From: Amaurobius ferox
Lineage: Eukaryota > Arthropoda > Arachnida > Araneae > Amaurobiidae
DNA length: 64,000 bases
Assembly (NCBI GenBank): GCA_951213105.1
Contig: OX578153.1
Span: 58,848,520-58,912,519 of the forward strand
Direction of reading: 5' to 3'
Shown here: positions 35,101 through 47,100 of the stretch, piece by piece
How the letters are laid out: every line of letters starts with the position of its first letter
Numbering within the stretch: position 1 is the stretch's first letter
The notes under the pieces: generated by a model
Databases searched by the model: none
The model's input: only the letters and a program-made list of their open reading frames with translations
What the model was told of the DNA's origin: nothing
Program-made: the position numbers and the translations under genes

Positions 35101-38100
35101 TGAAACATCAAAACTTAAAAAAAATTGCTGAGAGAACACTTTGAAGATACTGATGAGTGAAACACTAAAAACTTGCTGAAAGCACACTTTAGAAGATATT
35201 GATGAGTGGAACACCAGGGATGCAGTCCTAAAATAGAAAGTGCCGGGGTGCTAGTAGCGCTGCGCTGCTAAGAAAAGAGGCCCGTAAGAAGCCCCTTAAA
35301 AAAAATTTAAAGAAGGGGGCGTGGCCAACTTTTTTTTCCATAAAGTGTTTATTAAATGTACAATTTATCTATTTACAACAACAAGATACAATAGGAAAAA
35401 ACAATTAATTTAGAACAACGACCACAGTTCCCCTTTTCCTTGACTATAACTCGTGGAACACTCGTGATTGACATGACGAGACTGGCTATCTTCAGCATTT
35501 CTGTATCAAAGCAACCACATTTTCACGTAAGGTATTGTGTCCCATTGTTGAAGGGGGGGACCATTAAGTTTAATGCACAGTGAGGATGACACATGTTTTA
35601 TTAGAAGTTTTGTACGCAATAAAGTAATAATGAAATTCATGGCACAAAAACTGCATTCACATTCACTGCTGCTACAAGGAACTATTTTTAGGATATCCAT
35701 GAGTGGTGTCAGATATGCAGGAGTAATTTTTCCATCTGATTCAAAAAATCTCTGAAGCTGCTGACCACTAAACGCTCATCACCAATGTTAAAATGAGTGC
35801 ACATATTTCTTATTTCTTCTTCTCCGTATCTTAACATTGCTTGGTCATCATCAGTATCTACATCTTCGGGCCAGGTATCAGGATTTAGAATTGCAAATTC
35901 TTCTAGCATCGTATTATATCTGGACATCTCCTTCTCAAACTCATCATTATTTCTCGATCTTTTAGATGCAGTAAACGTAAAACAACGAGATTCCAAATTA
36001 TTTCTGATGCTAGCAATAAACTGCTCTCTATTTATAGAAACAATTTTTCTATTACTACTCAGCTCTATCCCTTTAAAATTCATCTTTTCTGAAGATCTAA
36101 TACATTCTTGTTCCTTAGATCGAGGTTTATCTCTCATACTTCCTATAACTCTAATGGATCTTTTGATTAATCTATCGGCTCTGACGATAGTACATAATCT
36201 TTCCTTGAGCTGCAAAGACAGACCGGATAATTCTTCTAAAACAACATACATCAGGGCCAAATCTTTTAGAAATTCAATAGATTCCATTCTTTCAAACAGG
36301 TCTCTGTATTTATTGCGATCTGTACTTGTCCTAGAGGTGTCATTGGCGGCTTCTTTAAACTGTTTCACTAAGGCAGTATACGTAGTCCAAACTGATTTTA
36401 CTGTCTGAAAACTACTGGAAACCCAACGAACATCTAATAATCTACCAATTTTGGTTACTTGGATCCCCAAATCTGTGGCTATGCTCTTTAATTCATTTGA
36501 ATTTTTTGGAGACATACTATATAAAGCGTATACAGTGTCCATGAAAGATTTGAAATGATTAACAGCATTTATATCACTGATGCTGTCATCCACGGCCAAT
36601 TCTAAATGGTGATTTAGGCAGTGCTAGATAATAATGTCCAGATTTTTTAATCTGTCTTTTAACAATTTGGAAACACCTGAAATTTCCCTAGCATTGTACT
36701 AGCACCATCTGAAGTAAAACATATCAAGTTCTTTTGTAAAAATTCTTCATTGAGGCCATATGGCGAAAAACAATCCAAGAGTGCTTCCAAAATAACTGGT
36801 GCAGATTGTACTTTTAAAGATATTAAGTCAAGAAATATAAGCTCTTCTTTTCCTCTGACGCACATTTGAATATAAATAATTAGAACTGCTTCTTTACCTA
36901 ATGCAGTCGACTCATCAATTAAAACTGAGAATTTTTTGTTTTCCTCAATTAAATTAGCTGTTAATTTTTTTCTAAATTCTGCTGCTATGTGCATTATTAT
37001 TTCAGTACCACTAGTACGAGAATGTAACATGATTCCTAAATCTACACCATTTTTCATTTGCAGTTCTCAATTAAGCTCTCGTAATCTGTAAAGGGCCTGT
37101 CATTTTTTATAGTGTAATAAGCCGTGTGAAAAAGTTTCTCAGTTTTTTCAATATAAGCTTCCTTCTGTTTAATATTGTTTTTTTTCCAACATTGTTTTCT
37201 TAGCCTCCTGTACAATTTTGAAAGCAATTTCATGAGCTTTTGATAACTGATGTGCAGAAATCTTAGTCCGCAATGATTTTAGTTTTTGATTTCTGTCAAA
37301 ACCATTAAAAGTGACTAAGCAATTAACTTACTCTGGACTTAATGAGACATCTTGGATTTTATATGAGCCTAATGTCTGCACTTCAGAACAATAGTTGCAT
37401 CCCATAAAACAATTTTTTTTTTAATAACCATATGTGCTTCTGTTTCCGTTCCGACCATTGGCTTTCACACCAAACATTCGAAATACCAGTTGATTCTTTA
37501 TTATCTGCTTTTTCGACACTTAAAAGTTCATTACTAGGGACATTTTCGTTGGGTTTCAACATTGACGATATATATATATTATTTTCATTTTTGCTTGCCT
37601 TTTCTGTTTCTTCACATATTTTGATAGATGATGTTGAAGCCTCATTGTCTACTCTCATAATTTTTGATGAAAAAAAACTTGTAATTTTTCTTTCTGCAGT
37701 TCTCTTCATCGTTAAACGTAAAATAAAAAATTCGACCAAAAACCTTTTTATAAATATCAAACTTTTACTTCCAAAAAACAAAATATGTAAATACTAACTA
37801 TAATACGATTCTGCGATAGATAAACATACAAGATGTGAGATGTTATCAGATAATGATAAACACACTCACATCACTTCACTGCCGAAAGAAGCAAATAAAT
37901 GTGGTGTTCTGGAGAAAGAGAAACAGTTCCTAAGCATTCGTGATTCAAAGTACTTATAGGTTGCGCTGGCACCACAGTTCTCAATAGCAAGGAGGGAAAC
38001 ATTGCCATGTGCGTCTTTCTCGATCATTGAAATTCAAATGGTTGGCCTTAGGAGTTATTTCGGGGCGAGGGGTTCCTCGGAAGTGTTAACTGTTAAGAAA

Positions 38101-41100
38101 TCTTCTTCACAAAAGAAAAGAATAAAAGACAAATTAGGTAGTACAAGTGTCCCGCTCGGCGTAAATGGAGTGCCGACAAATTTGTCACATCTTACATTTG
38201 AAATTGCAGACTTTTTTTTAAGAGCTGGTATTTTTATTAACCAGGGCGGTGCCCTGCCTTCAAAAAATGTACCGGGGCTCCGCCCCGATGCGCCCTGGCC
38301 CCACTGCACCCCTGTGGAATACTAAAATACACCTCCAAAACTCGAGACAAAGCAGAACCGCCGCAGCACACGGTGATGAATTAATTATGCAAAACAAATG
38401 AAGGCACATGACACATTCATTGGCAAAATAGATGTCGGCACTGGACCCAAAAATAGGCGAATCGGCAGCAAAGCTTTAGAGGTGTACAACCAGTAATAGC
38501 AGAGCAAGACCAGTGGCATTTTCCATTCTGTTATCACCATGTTAAAGTTGCCAAAAATTTCAACGCTAAGAGCCTAAGTGATGAGTGGTTGACCCTGGTG
38601 ATGCGAAGGCACAATTTTATGGAAGAAAGATATCATCACTGGTTTTGGGGAATACTTGAGCTGTGGAAAACACATTTACGCATCGTCTCGAGTCACGGGT
38701 GCCCTTTTTCACGGGTCCCGGCCCTCGACACTCAAAATCTTGTTACCACCTTCACGAAGCGCCGGCCAGGAGTCAAATGCCTCTTAGCAACCCGTTCGCT
38801 TCCTAAGAGCCGCCAAACATGGTGATTGAAAACCTGAGTCTCACACAGAGCGCCTACGCATATACCATGGAATAAATATGATGCTATGCCAAGAATTGCG
38901 AGGCGTGAAATTTCCGCCAAGCTAGCTACCACGAACCCACGCTGTGACGCATGGCCACGGAATGTCATGAGGCCACCATACCTGCAGGTGTTCACAGATA
39001 AGCTGAGAAGAGCCAAATTTTGCCTAGAAATGAATCATTTTTTAGCAAACTCGTGAATGAAGTGAAATCAAATTAAAAGGCCAAAAGGAAAAAACAGAGG
39101 ATTAGCAAAAGGTATTTAGCGTTTGAAAACACATCGCGCATAATTGCAAATGAAAAACATGAAAAGGATAACAAATTAACATTACACGGGAATAAATCAC
39201 CGAAATATTCAATAACAAATTAATTTAGAATTTTGAAGGGAAATGGGAAAATAACGAATTTTGAACTATTAAATAAATTTTGAACTATTAATTAAGGTAG
39301 CATTATAAAAACCTGGCATAACGCACTGCACATGGCAATAAATCCCTGTTATCACATTAATTTAATAGGCATTAAAGCGAATGCAGCCATAAATCCCCGT
39401 TGTCACGTTAATTTAATTGGCATTAACGCCCATGCGCCCGTAAATTCTCATTGTTACGTTGATCTGATTGGCATGACCATGCACACAGCCGTAAATTTAC
39501 ATTGGTCTTCACAGACGACAATTTTGTATAGGAAATTATGCAAATTCCGCAATTTGTAGTATGTTTCGCATAGAAACTATGGAGAATCCGTAGTAATCGG
39601 CATCTCTGTGAGCAGGTTGGCAAGTTGAAAATTCCCTAATTTTTTCAGAATTTTAAACAAAAAAACGATTTTCCCTGCATTTGCCCTAACATTTTAGTCC
39701 AGTTTCAAATTCCCTGTAAATTCTCGGTTTTTCAAATTTGCAGAGTGCGCACAAACCCTGAATTTAGTAAAAATGGTTAAGGAATGCTCCTAACCTTTGC
39801 TCTTTGGAATGCCTCTTCATTTTGTGACTATAAAGTAAAAGTGTTAGATCACATTGGCAAAAAAAAAAAAAAAACTAGTAATGCATATGCTACAAACCAG
39901 ATATTAGTGGAAAACTCCAGTAATAATTATTTTTTATATATATATAATTTTTTATTCAACCTAGTAGGAACCCAGTTCCTGTTATGCCGAGATTTGACAG
40001 CTCTAAATTTAATTATTAGTTCAAAATTATGTAATAGCCTAAAATTCGTTATTTTCCCCTTTCCCTTCAAAATTCAAAATTTATTTGTTGTTTTGGAATA
40101 TTTCGGCGATTTATTTCCCCTTTAACGTAATTTGTTATCTTTTTCTTTGTTTTATTATTCAAAATTATACGCAATGCATCCTTAAACGTTAAAATATCCT
40201 TTGTTAATCTTTTGGCTTCCTGCTTTTGTGTTTTAACTTCAATTCACTTCATTCACGAGTTTGCAGAAAAGATGCATTTTTTTTAAGAGAAAAGTGGACT
40301 TCTTATCAGTTTTCCCCCTCACAGCTGCATTTGGGGTGCCATCGCATCCGGTGGGTTGCTGTGCGGCAGGTTGCCGCATTGGGAGAAGTGATCTTTTTCT
40401 GATTCTTGGCATAACAGCGTTTTATTTCCGCAGTGTATGCGTAAGCGCTCGGCGCGAAGCGCAGGGTTTCGCTCGCCAAGTTTGGCGTCTCCTGGGAAGG
40501 CAGGCGTGCTGCCTGGACATTCGATTGCTGACCGGCACTGTGGGTGGGTGGTGTGTTTTTCGCCGGAAAAGATCCATGGATCGGGGCCCCAATGCTTGGG
40601 CGCCCGTATCTCGCGGTCGCCGGGAGTATGTTTTAAATTTGTGCAGAACTGCCTGACATCGCAGGGGCGTGCCTCATATTTGGACAACTTCCACGCAATA
40701 ACAACAGAAAGTGAAAAGGTGGTTTGGATCTGTGACCCACGGACTACCCTCCTTGGGAAGCGCTCTTAATTGCGCTGGCAATATCAATTGCTCTATCTAC
40801 GATCTACCTCAGTGTTACCGCTCTATGGTCATCACTCATCACGGGTTATCACCTACTTTCATGCCATCATTTACGAGTGTTCAAGTCTTGGGGGAGCCCA
40901 GTGTGAACAGAGCTAGTGTTCAAAGATCAGTGTGCAAGCCCTCAGTGATCGTGTGCATGCAAGCAGTGTCATTTAATTTTTAACGTGATTAAAATCCAAA
41001 GAAGAAAAGAGAGTTATAAATAATTTGTTTAAGTGTTAGCACCGAGAAAGTTTGAGTATTAAGAAAGAAAAATGTTTGAGAATAAGTTCGCTTGATTATT

Positions 41101-44100
41101 TTTAACAAAGCTATATTGCTGTATTGTGATGAAGAAATGTGATTTTTAATATTTTCCTTTTATTTCAAATTTAAGTTTTGGGTGGACAGCTCCTCAGGCA
41201 GACCAAACTCTGGTCTTCAGACCAGAGTGGATTCTGTGTCCTGGGTTAATGTAATTGGGTAATTTTAATAGATTTTTTTTGAGCAATGTACTAACTTAAC
41301 TTATTGCCACTATACAAGTAATGAAATCTTATAAATGGATCAGATGTTTAAATTTTTAATTGTTGAAAAATAAAAGTTAATTTTTAATTTAACAATTAGT
41401 GTTTGTGATTCTTTAGTTGTAGTTGGCTGTGCTATTTATTTAGTTAAAGGTAAGTGGAATTTTTAGAAGATTATATGATGTTGAAGAGTTTAAAAGTGTT
41501 ACACAGTTGAGCACAGACCAAGCAATAGTAATGGTTGAGTTAAAGTAAATAAAGAAATAAAATAAATAATAATTATAAAACTTTATTTATTGTATTAAAA
41601 CTATGCGATCAGGCTTTATCTTAATAGCATAGAATAAATATATAATAAGTATTAATAGTAAAATATAAGTAAAGGTAAATTATAATTTAGTAAATAAAGA
41701 GGTTTAATTGTAAAGGAGGGAAAACCCTCATAACATTCCTAAAGGCTAAATATAAAGTCAAATGTGATTAATGACTACTTCTTAACTCTTAATTAATTCT
41801 TAATACAAATACTGCATATGTCAAAAAGAAATGAAATATAGATATAAGTATAAAATAGAAATAAAATACACTGCTGGCCATCCAAAATGCAACACCATGA
41901 AGGAAGCATCCAATAAGCATGAAATTTGCACCATACGTAGACCTCAATAGGAAATACAAATGATTAGAATTTTAGCTCATATACAAATCATGTGCGCCAA
42001 ACTCTTGCATTATGCATCACCATACCGGTCTTTCACCTGGCGTTATGGTTTGGGGTGGCATTGGATTTTACTCCCGCACCCCCCTAATACACATTACCGG
42101 TACACTCAACAGCCACCGCTACATTTCTGAAGTTTTGAAGCCTGTTGTCTTACCTTACCTTCAAAGCTTGCCTGCGGCCAAGATTCAACAGGACAATACG
42201 AGACCACACGTTGCACATATCGTTCATCATTTCTTATAATTTTTTCTATATAATTTTTTATTCAACCTAGTAGGAACCCAGTTCCTAAAGGCTAAATATA
42301 AAGTCAAATGTGATTAATGACTACTTATTAACTCTTAATTAATTCTTAATACAAATACTGCATATGTCAAAAAGAAATGGAACATAGATATAAGTATAAA
42401 ATAGAAATAAAATACACTGCTGACCATCCAAAATGCAACACCATGAAGGAAGCATCCAATAAGCATGAAATTTGCACCATACATAGACCTCGATAGGAAA
42501 TACAAATGATTAGAATTTTAGCTCATATACAAATCATGTGCGTCTAACTCTTGCATTATGCATCGCCATACCGGTCCTTCACCTGGCGTTATGGTTTGGG
42601 GTGGCATTGGATTTTACTCCCGCACCCCCCTAATACGCATTACCAGTACACTCAACAGCCACCGCTACATTTCTGAAGTTTTGAAGCCTGTTGTCTTACC
42701 TTACCTTCAAGGCTTGCCTGTGGCCAAGTTTCAACAGGACAATGTGAGACCACACGTGGCACATATCGTTCATCATTTCTTATAATTTTTTATTCAACCT
42801 AGTAGGAACCCAGTTCCTAAAGGCTAAATATAAAGTTAAATGTGATTAATGACTACTTATTAACTCTTAATTAATTCTTAACACAAATACTGCATATGTC
42901 AAAAAGAAATGGAACATAGATATAAGTATAAAATAGAAATAAAATACACTGCTGGCCATCCAAAACGCAACACCATGAAGGAAGCATCCAATAAGTATGA
43001 AATTTGCACCATACATAGACCTCGATAGGAAATACAAATGATTAGAATTTTAGCTCATATACAAATCATGTGCGCCTAACTCTTGCATTATGCATCGCCA
43101 TACCGGTCCTTCACCTGGCGTTATGGTTTGGGGTGGCATTGGATTTTACTTTCGCACCCCCCTAATACGTGCTACCGGTACACTCAACAGCCACCGCTAC
43201 ATTTCTGAAGTTTTGAAGTCTGTTGTCTTATCTTACCTTCAAGGATTGCTTGCGGCCAAGTTTCAACAGGACAATACGAGAGCACACATGGCACATATCG
43301 CTCATCATTTCTCTTCAGTGTCCACTAAGTTCCACTGCTCCCTTGGCCCGCCCGTTCTCCAGATCTGTCGCCCATTGAATACGTCTGGTCGATGATTGGC
43401 AAACGACTGGCTCAGCAAACACCACCAGCTGCTTCGACAGATGAAGTTTGGCAACGTGTAGAAGCAGTATGGACTGACATACCCCAAGAACACATCCAAA
43501 GTCTCTTTCTTTCAATGCCGAGGCGTGTAGCAGCAATTATTATCAGCCATGGTGGCTGCACAAAATACTGATTTCTTCGCGTTCCGCAAGTTGAACGGAG
43601 CTGTATTTCAATCAATTCATCCTCGTACTTTTATGTTCTTTGTCCAATAAATTTGGCTTTGATATCTCTTGTCTTTCATGGTGTTTCATTTTGGATGGCC
43701 AGCAGTATATATAAGATGGTATAAAATTTCTAATTACATTGATAGCTTCTCGAATGGTTGCTTTTGAATGTATATAAGCTCGACATTGCACAGCTCCTTT
43801 AAATGTCATCATGCATATGCAGTCACATATTTCAGGATTAGAGATGTTATTGTTATTTTCCTAAAATAATATAGAACAATCAGAAATATATATATATATA
43901 TATATATTCTAAGAACAAACAGAAAAAATGAAAAAAATAGAAAATAGTACATTTTTAAAGCCAACTCTTATGCGACACTATAAAAAAGCTAAAAAAAATG
44001 ACTGATATTATTTGTAATATATTTGCTGCTCACTAATTTGTTACATGAAAAATTAGCGTTTTTAAAAATACAAATTTATTTTGTAAACATTAAACTATAT

Positions 44101-47100
44101 ATAACTAAGTTCAGAAAAACTTAGTTCCCCAAAAATAAGAATAACCTATATTCCGAATATAAGCTAATTATTTCACATATTAACAAAGTTCATTTTATGT
44201 AAATTTAATATTGTTTACGTAGGCATTGATATTTTTAAAAAGCAAAGGCATTCACTTTTTCTTTTTATGTATATTATCTGAGAATTATTTTACAGATATT
44301 CAAAGATCCTGGATGTAAAAGATCAATTTATAAAATTAGTAAAAATCAAAAATTTTCACAGAAACAGAAATTAAACAAGAAAGATCAATCATGCTTAAAG
44401 CATTGATTATGAAACACTTTCCAACTTCAATGCAATTTTATTTAAGCATCTCTAAAATGCAATACATTCCTCAGTAATATTTTAAAACTTATCACAATAC
44501 TACATTAATTTATTTTATTTGAAAACTTAAACCTTCATAAAAAAAAATGAACTTCATTCAAATGATGTCATTGAAATATAAATTGCTTGGTTTAAATATC
44601 TCTAAAATGCGATACATTCCTCGGTAATATTTTTAAAATTATCATAATACTACAATAATTTATTATATTTGAAAACTTCATGGAAAACAACTGATATTCA
44701 TTCAAATGACGTCATAGAACAAACAACACGCCTGACTCTCTCTATAAAAGCAGCATTTCATTCATAACATTTTCCCATTAATTTCATTCATCACCCCACA
44801 CAACCACAGACTTCCAGTGGACAGCCAATAAAGCTCCCGTAAATCCTACAACTGTCATATCCTAAGCACGACGTCCACAGACGTCTTACTCAAGACCATC
44901 TTGCAATGTGTTCCAATCGTACTCCATTTGAAGTGTTTTATGACGTCTTCTGGAACTTCCGTTAACCTAGAGGGCGCAACATGCGTCTTTCGTCAGTCAA
45001 CCGCTCTGTGCAGAACGACTTCCGGCGTCCATCTTGATTTTTCGATAAACCGAGAAACGAACTACTTTCACGTGGACGGTAAGAAATTTTGTTTGTCTTT
45101 TAATATGTGAACTGCTGATATAAAATTTTTATAGTTAATCAAAACCTAGTCCGACATCAATATATTGATGTCCGCCTAGGCAAAACTTAAAGATTTCCGA
45201 CAGAAATCGGTAGATCGCGATTATTCAGTTTTTACGAAATTTCACTTATATAGCAAAATATTTCAATTTTTCTGAAGTGTAATTGAATAGGTTTAAATCT
45301 TTTTAATACTCGGAACACAAAAATGAAGTTTAGAATGTTATAAATTTCTTAATTTGCTTTAATTTTAATTATGTAAACATCTCTATAAGCATGTGATTTA
45401 TTACCATGTTTCAAGTTTTCTAATCATGCATGGACGAAATGTTTCAAATCTTACTGTTTTATAATTTTGTTTTTACCATTGGGGGGGGGGGGGGGGGTAA
45501 GTTTTTTTTAACCTTATATTGTACAAAGGTACAATATAAGTTTTTTTTAACCATAGTCCTCTAGCCCCCCCCCCCCCTAAATCTGTTAGTGTTGCCGTGC
45601 ATTAATCGTCTTGGATGATGACTATTAACAAACTCACGAATACTTTATCCAATTCTAATAAGTGATACCTGTCAAGAATTGTTAGCTCTCAAGAAGTGTA
45701 CTTATCTAAATTTTATTATCCTTGTTTTGGCAAACAGTATTCAAAATTTTCCACTACATTGTACTAATAAACATACCATTCATAACCTCTAATTAATTCA
45801 CCCAATAAAAAAAATATTTGAAGCAGAAATGCTGATTGTATTGTAAAAAGAGCTTGTTTAAAAAACAAACGGGAAAAGTACATCTATGAAACTTTGCTTA
45901 TGTTTAAAGTTTAGGGATATAAACTCACAAATTATGACAATATTATATAATATATTTGCTGTCATTGTTACCTCAATCACTTCTTTCATATAAAATGAAT
46001 CTCGAAGATACATGTTAGGATGACACATACTATATTTCAAAATTTAATATTACCTTAATCAGCTTATATTTTAATAATACTATAAATATAAAGATAAACA
46101 CAAAAGTGTCATATCTGTATATTTCCTGTTTGGTTTTATAAGAAAATATAAATCTGTTTTTTATAATGCAATCAGCAGCTTTGTTTATAATTTTTCTTTT
46201 ATTAGTTAAAGTAATTAAAGATTTTAAAAGATTTACTTGTGTAGTAAAATGCGGTATTGATATTTATTATTTACTTGGTTATTGGTTAAATTTAGCTGAT
46301 CATCAGAAAATAATGAACGGTTATATTTGAATTTTTGTGTGTAATCATCAAATATGACATAAATATTTCAAGTTTTCTGCTATAATATTGAATGGAGCGG
46401 TTGGAAATACCAATGTAACAAGTTTTAATATGTTAACTGTATCTTAATATGTTGTTATACAAGTCAGAGGTATGAAACGTAGATGTACATGCATAGTCTG
46501 TATGTAGAAAGCCCAGACCACACGACCAACCCATAGGCTAATGGCATAGTCTGTATGTGAAAATTTCCAAAATTGTAACTAATTTTGCAGACAAAATAAA
46601 AATTATCTTTTCAGTTTAACATATGCAACAATCACATGCTTATTTTGTCATATTTGGAACCTATTTGCAATTAATTACATATTTAAACATTTTTATTTTA
46701 TAAGTTACCTAATAGTCTTATGCACTTCAAAAGTTTGTGATATATTTTTTGTCATTTATCATTTTGTTTTGGTGGTTCTGTAAACAGATACGATTTTATT
46801 TACAGTTAGATATTATTTTATATTACTCTGTATGTTATAGTTTTCATAAAAAGCTTTTTATTTTAATTTTTAATTTGATTCTTATGTCTCCATTCTCAAA
46901 GTGCATTTTTTGTGCTTGGTATCGCAATTTCATCATTTATTTTCAAAATAACATTTTTTGAAAACAAGTAGCAGTTATACAGGAAAGTCATAAGTAGTTT
47001 ATGTTTCTCCGGGATTTACTTAAATTTATAATTTCTTATTACAAAGTTAAATTTAATTGTACAGTTAAAATTGTATTTTATACTTATTCTGCACACTTAT

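Larger units (their letters stand above)
34058..39323 (-). mobile_element. LTR (about 2.16 kb without inner insertion), minus orientation, interrupted by a hAT element
   Basis: Read on the minus strand this is a diverged copy of the LTR at 39980-41735, ending CCCTCACAACA at 34058. Matches include CTTGGCATA, TATGCGTARGCGCTC, GCTGTGCTATTTATT, GGTAAGTGGAA, CGATCAGGCT and the 22-nt palindrome at 34754-34775. The 5' edge is CGTTATGCC (39315-39323) instead of TGTTATGCC. A hAT transposon (35215-38314) sits inside. Beyond the LTR 3' edge the sequence continues as a retroelement leader with a primer-binding-like site. Confidence 0.82.
41740..43707 (+). mobile_element. Tandem array (three units, 532-546 bp) of a truncated Tc1-like element
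   Basis: The Tc1 left end TA-CACTGCTGGCCATCCAAAA occurs at 41869, 42415 and 42947. A matching inverted right end (GGATGGCCAGCAG) appears only once, near 43693-43705. The first two units break off inside the transposase at HHFL, followed by TTTTATTCAACCTAGTAGGA and the same ~120-bp lead (TAAAGGCTAAATATAAAG onward) into the next unit. The third unit runs on to the real 3' end. This is amplification of a junction fragment, not three independent insertions. Confidence 0.9.

Noticed and set aside
35797..36408. 203-codon plus-strand frame
   Set aside because: Mirror of the minus-strand hAT transposase, which carries the recognisable motifs.
39324..39530. Short direct repeats that could suggest a CRISPR-like array
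   Set aside because: Repeats are directly contiguous with no spacers of constant length, degenerate, and in a eukaryotic intron; this is an ordinary tandem repeat.
40261..40769. Open frames of 110-131 codons on both strands
   Set aside because: They lie in the GC-rich centre of an LTR, on both strands, with no retroelement protein motif.
44901..45110. 69-codon frame over candidate exon 1
   Set aside because: It reads through the proposed splice donor and starts at a non-ATG codon; the ATG-initiated spliced frame is ~53 codons and matches nothing known to me.
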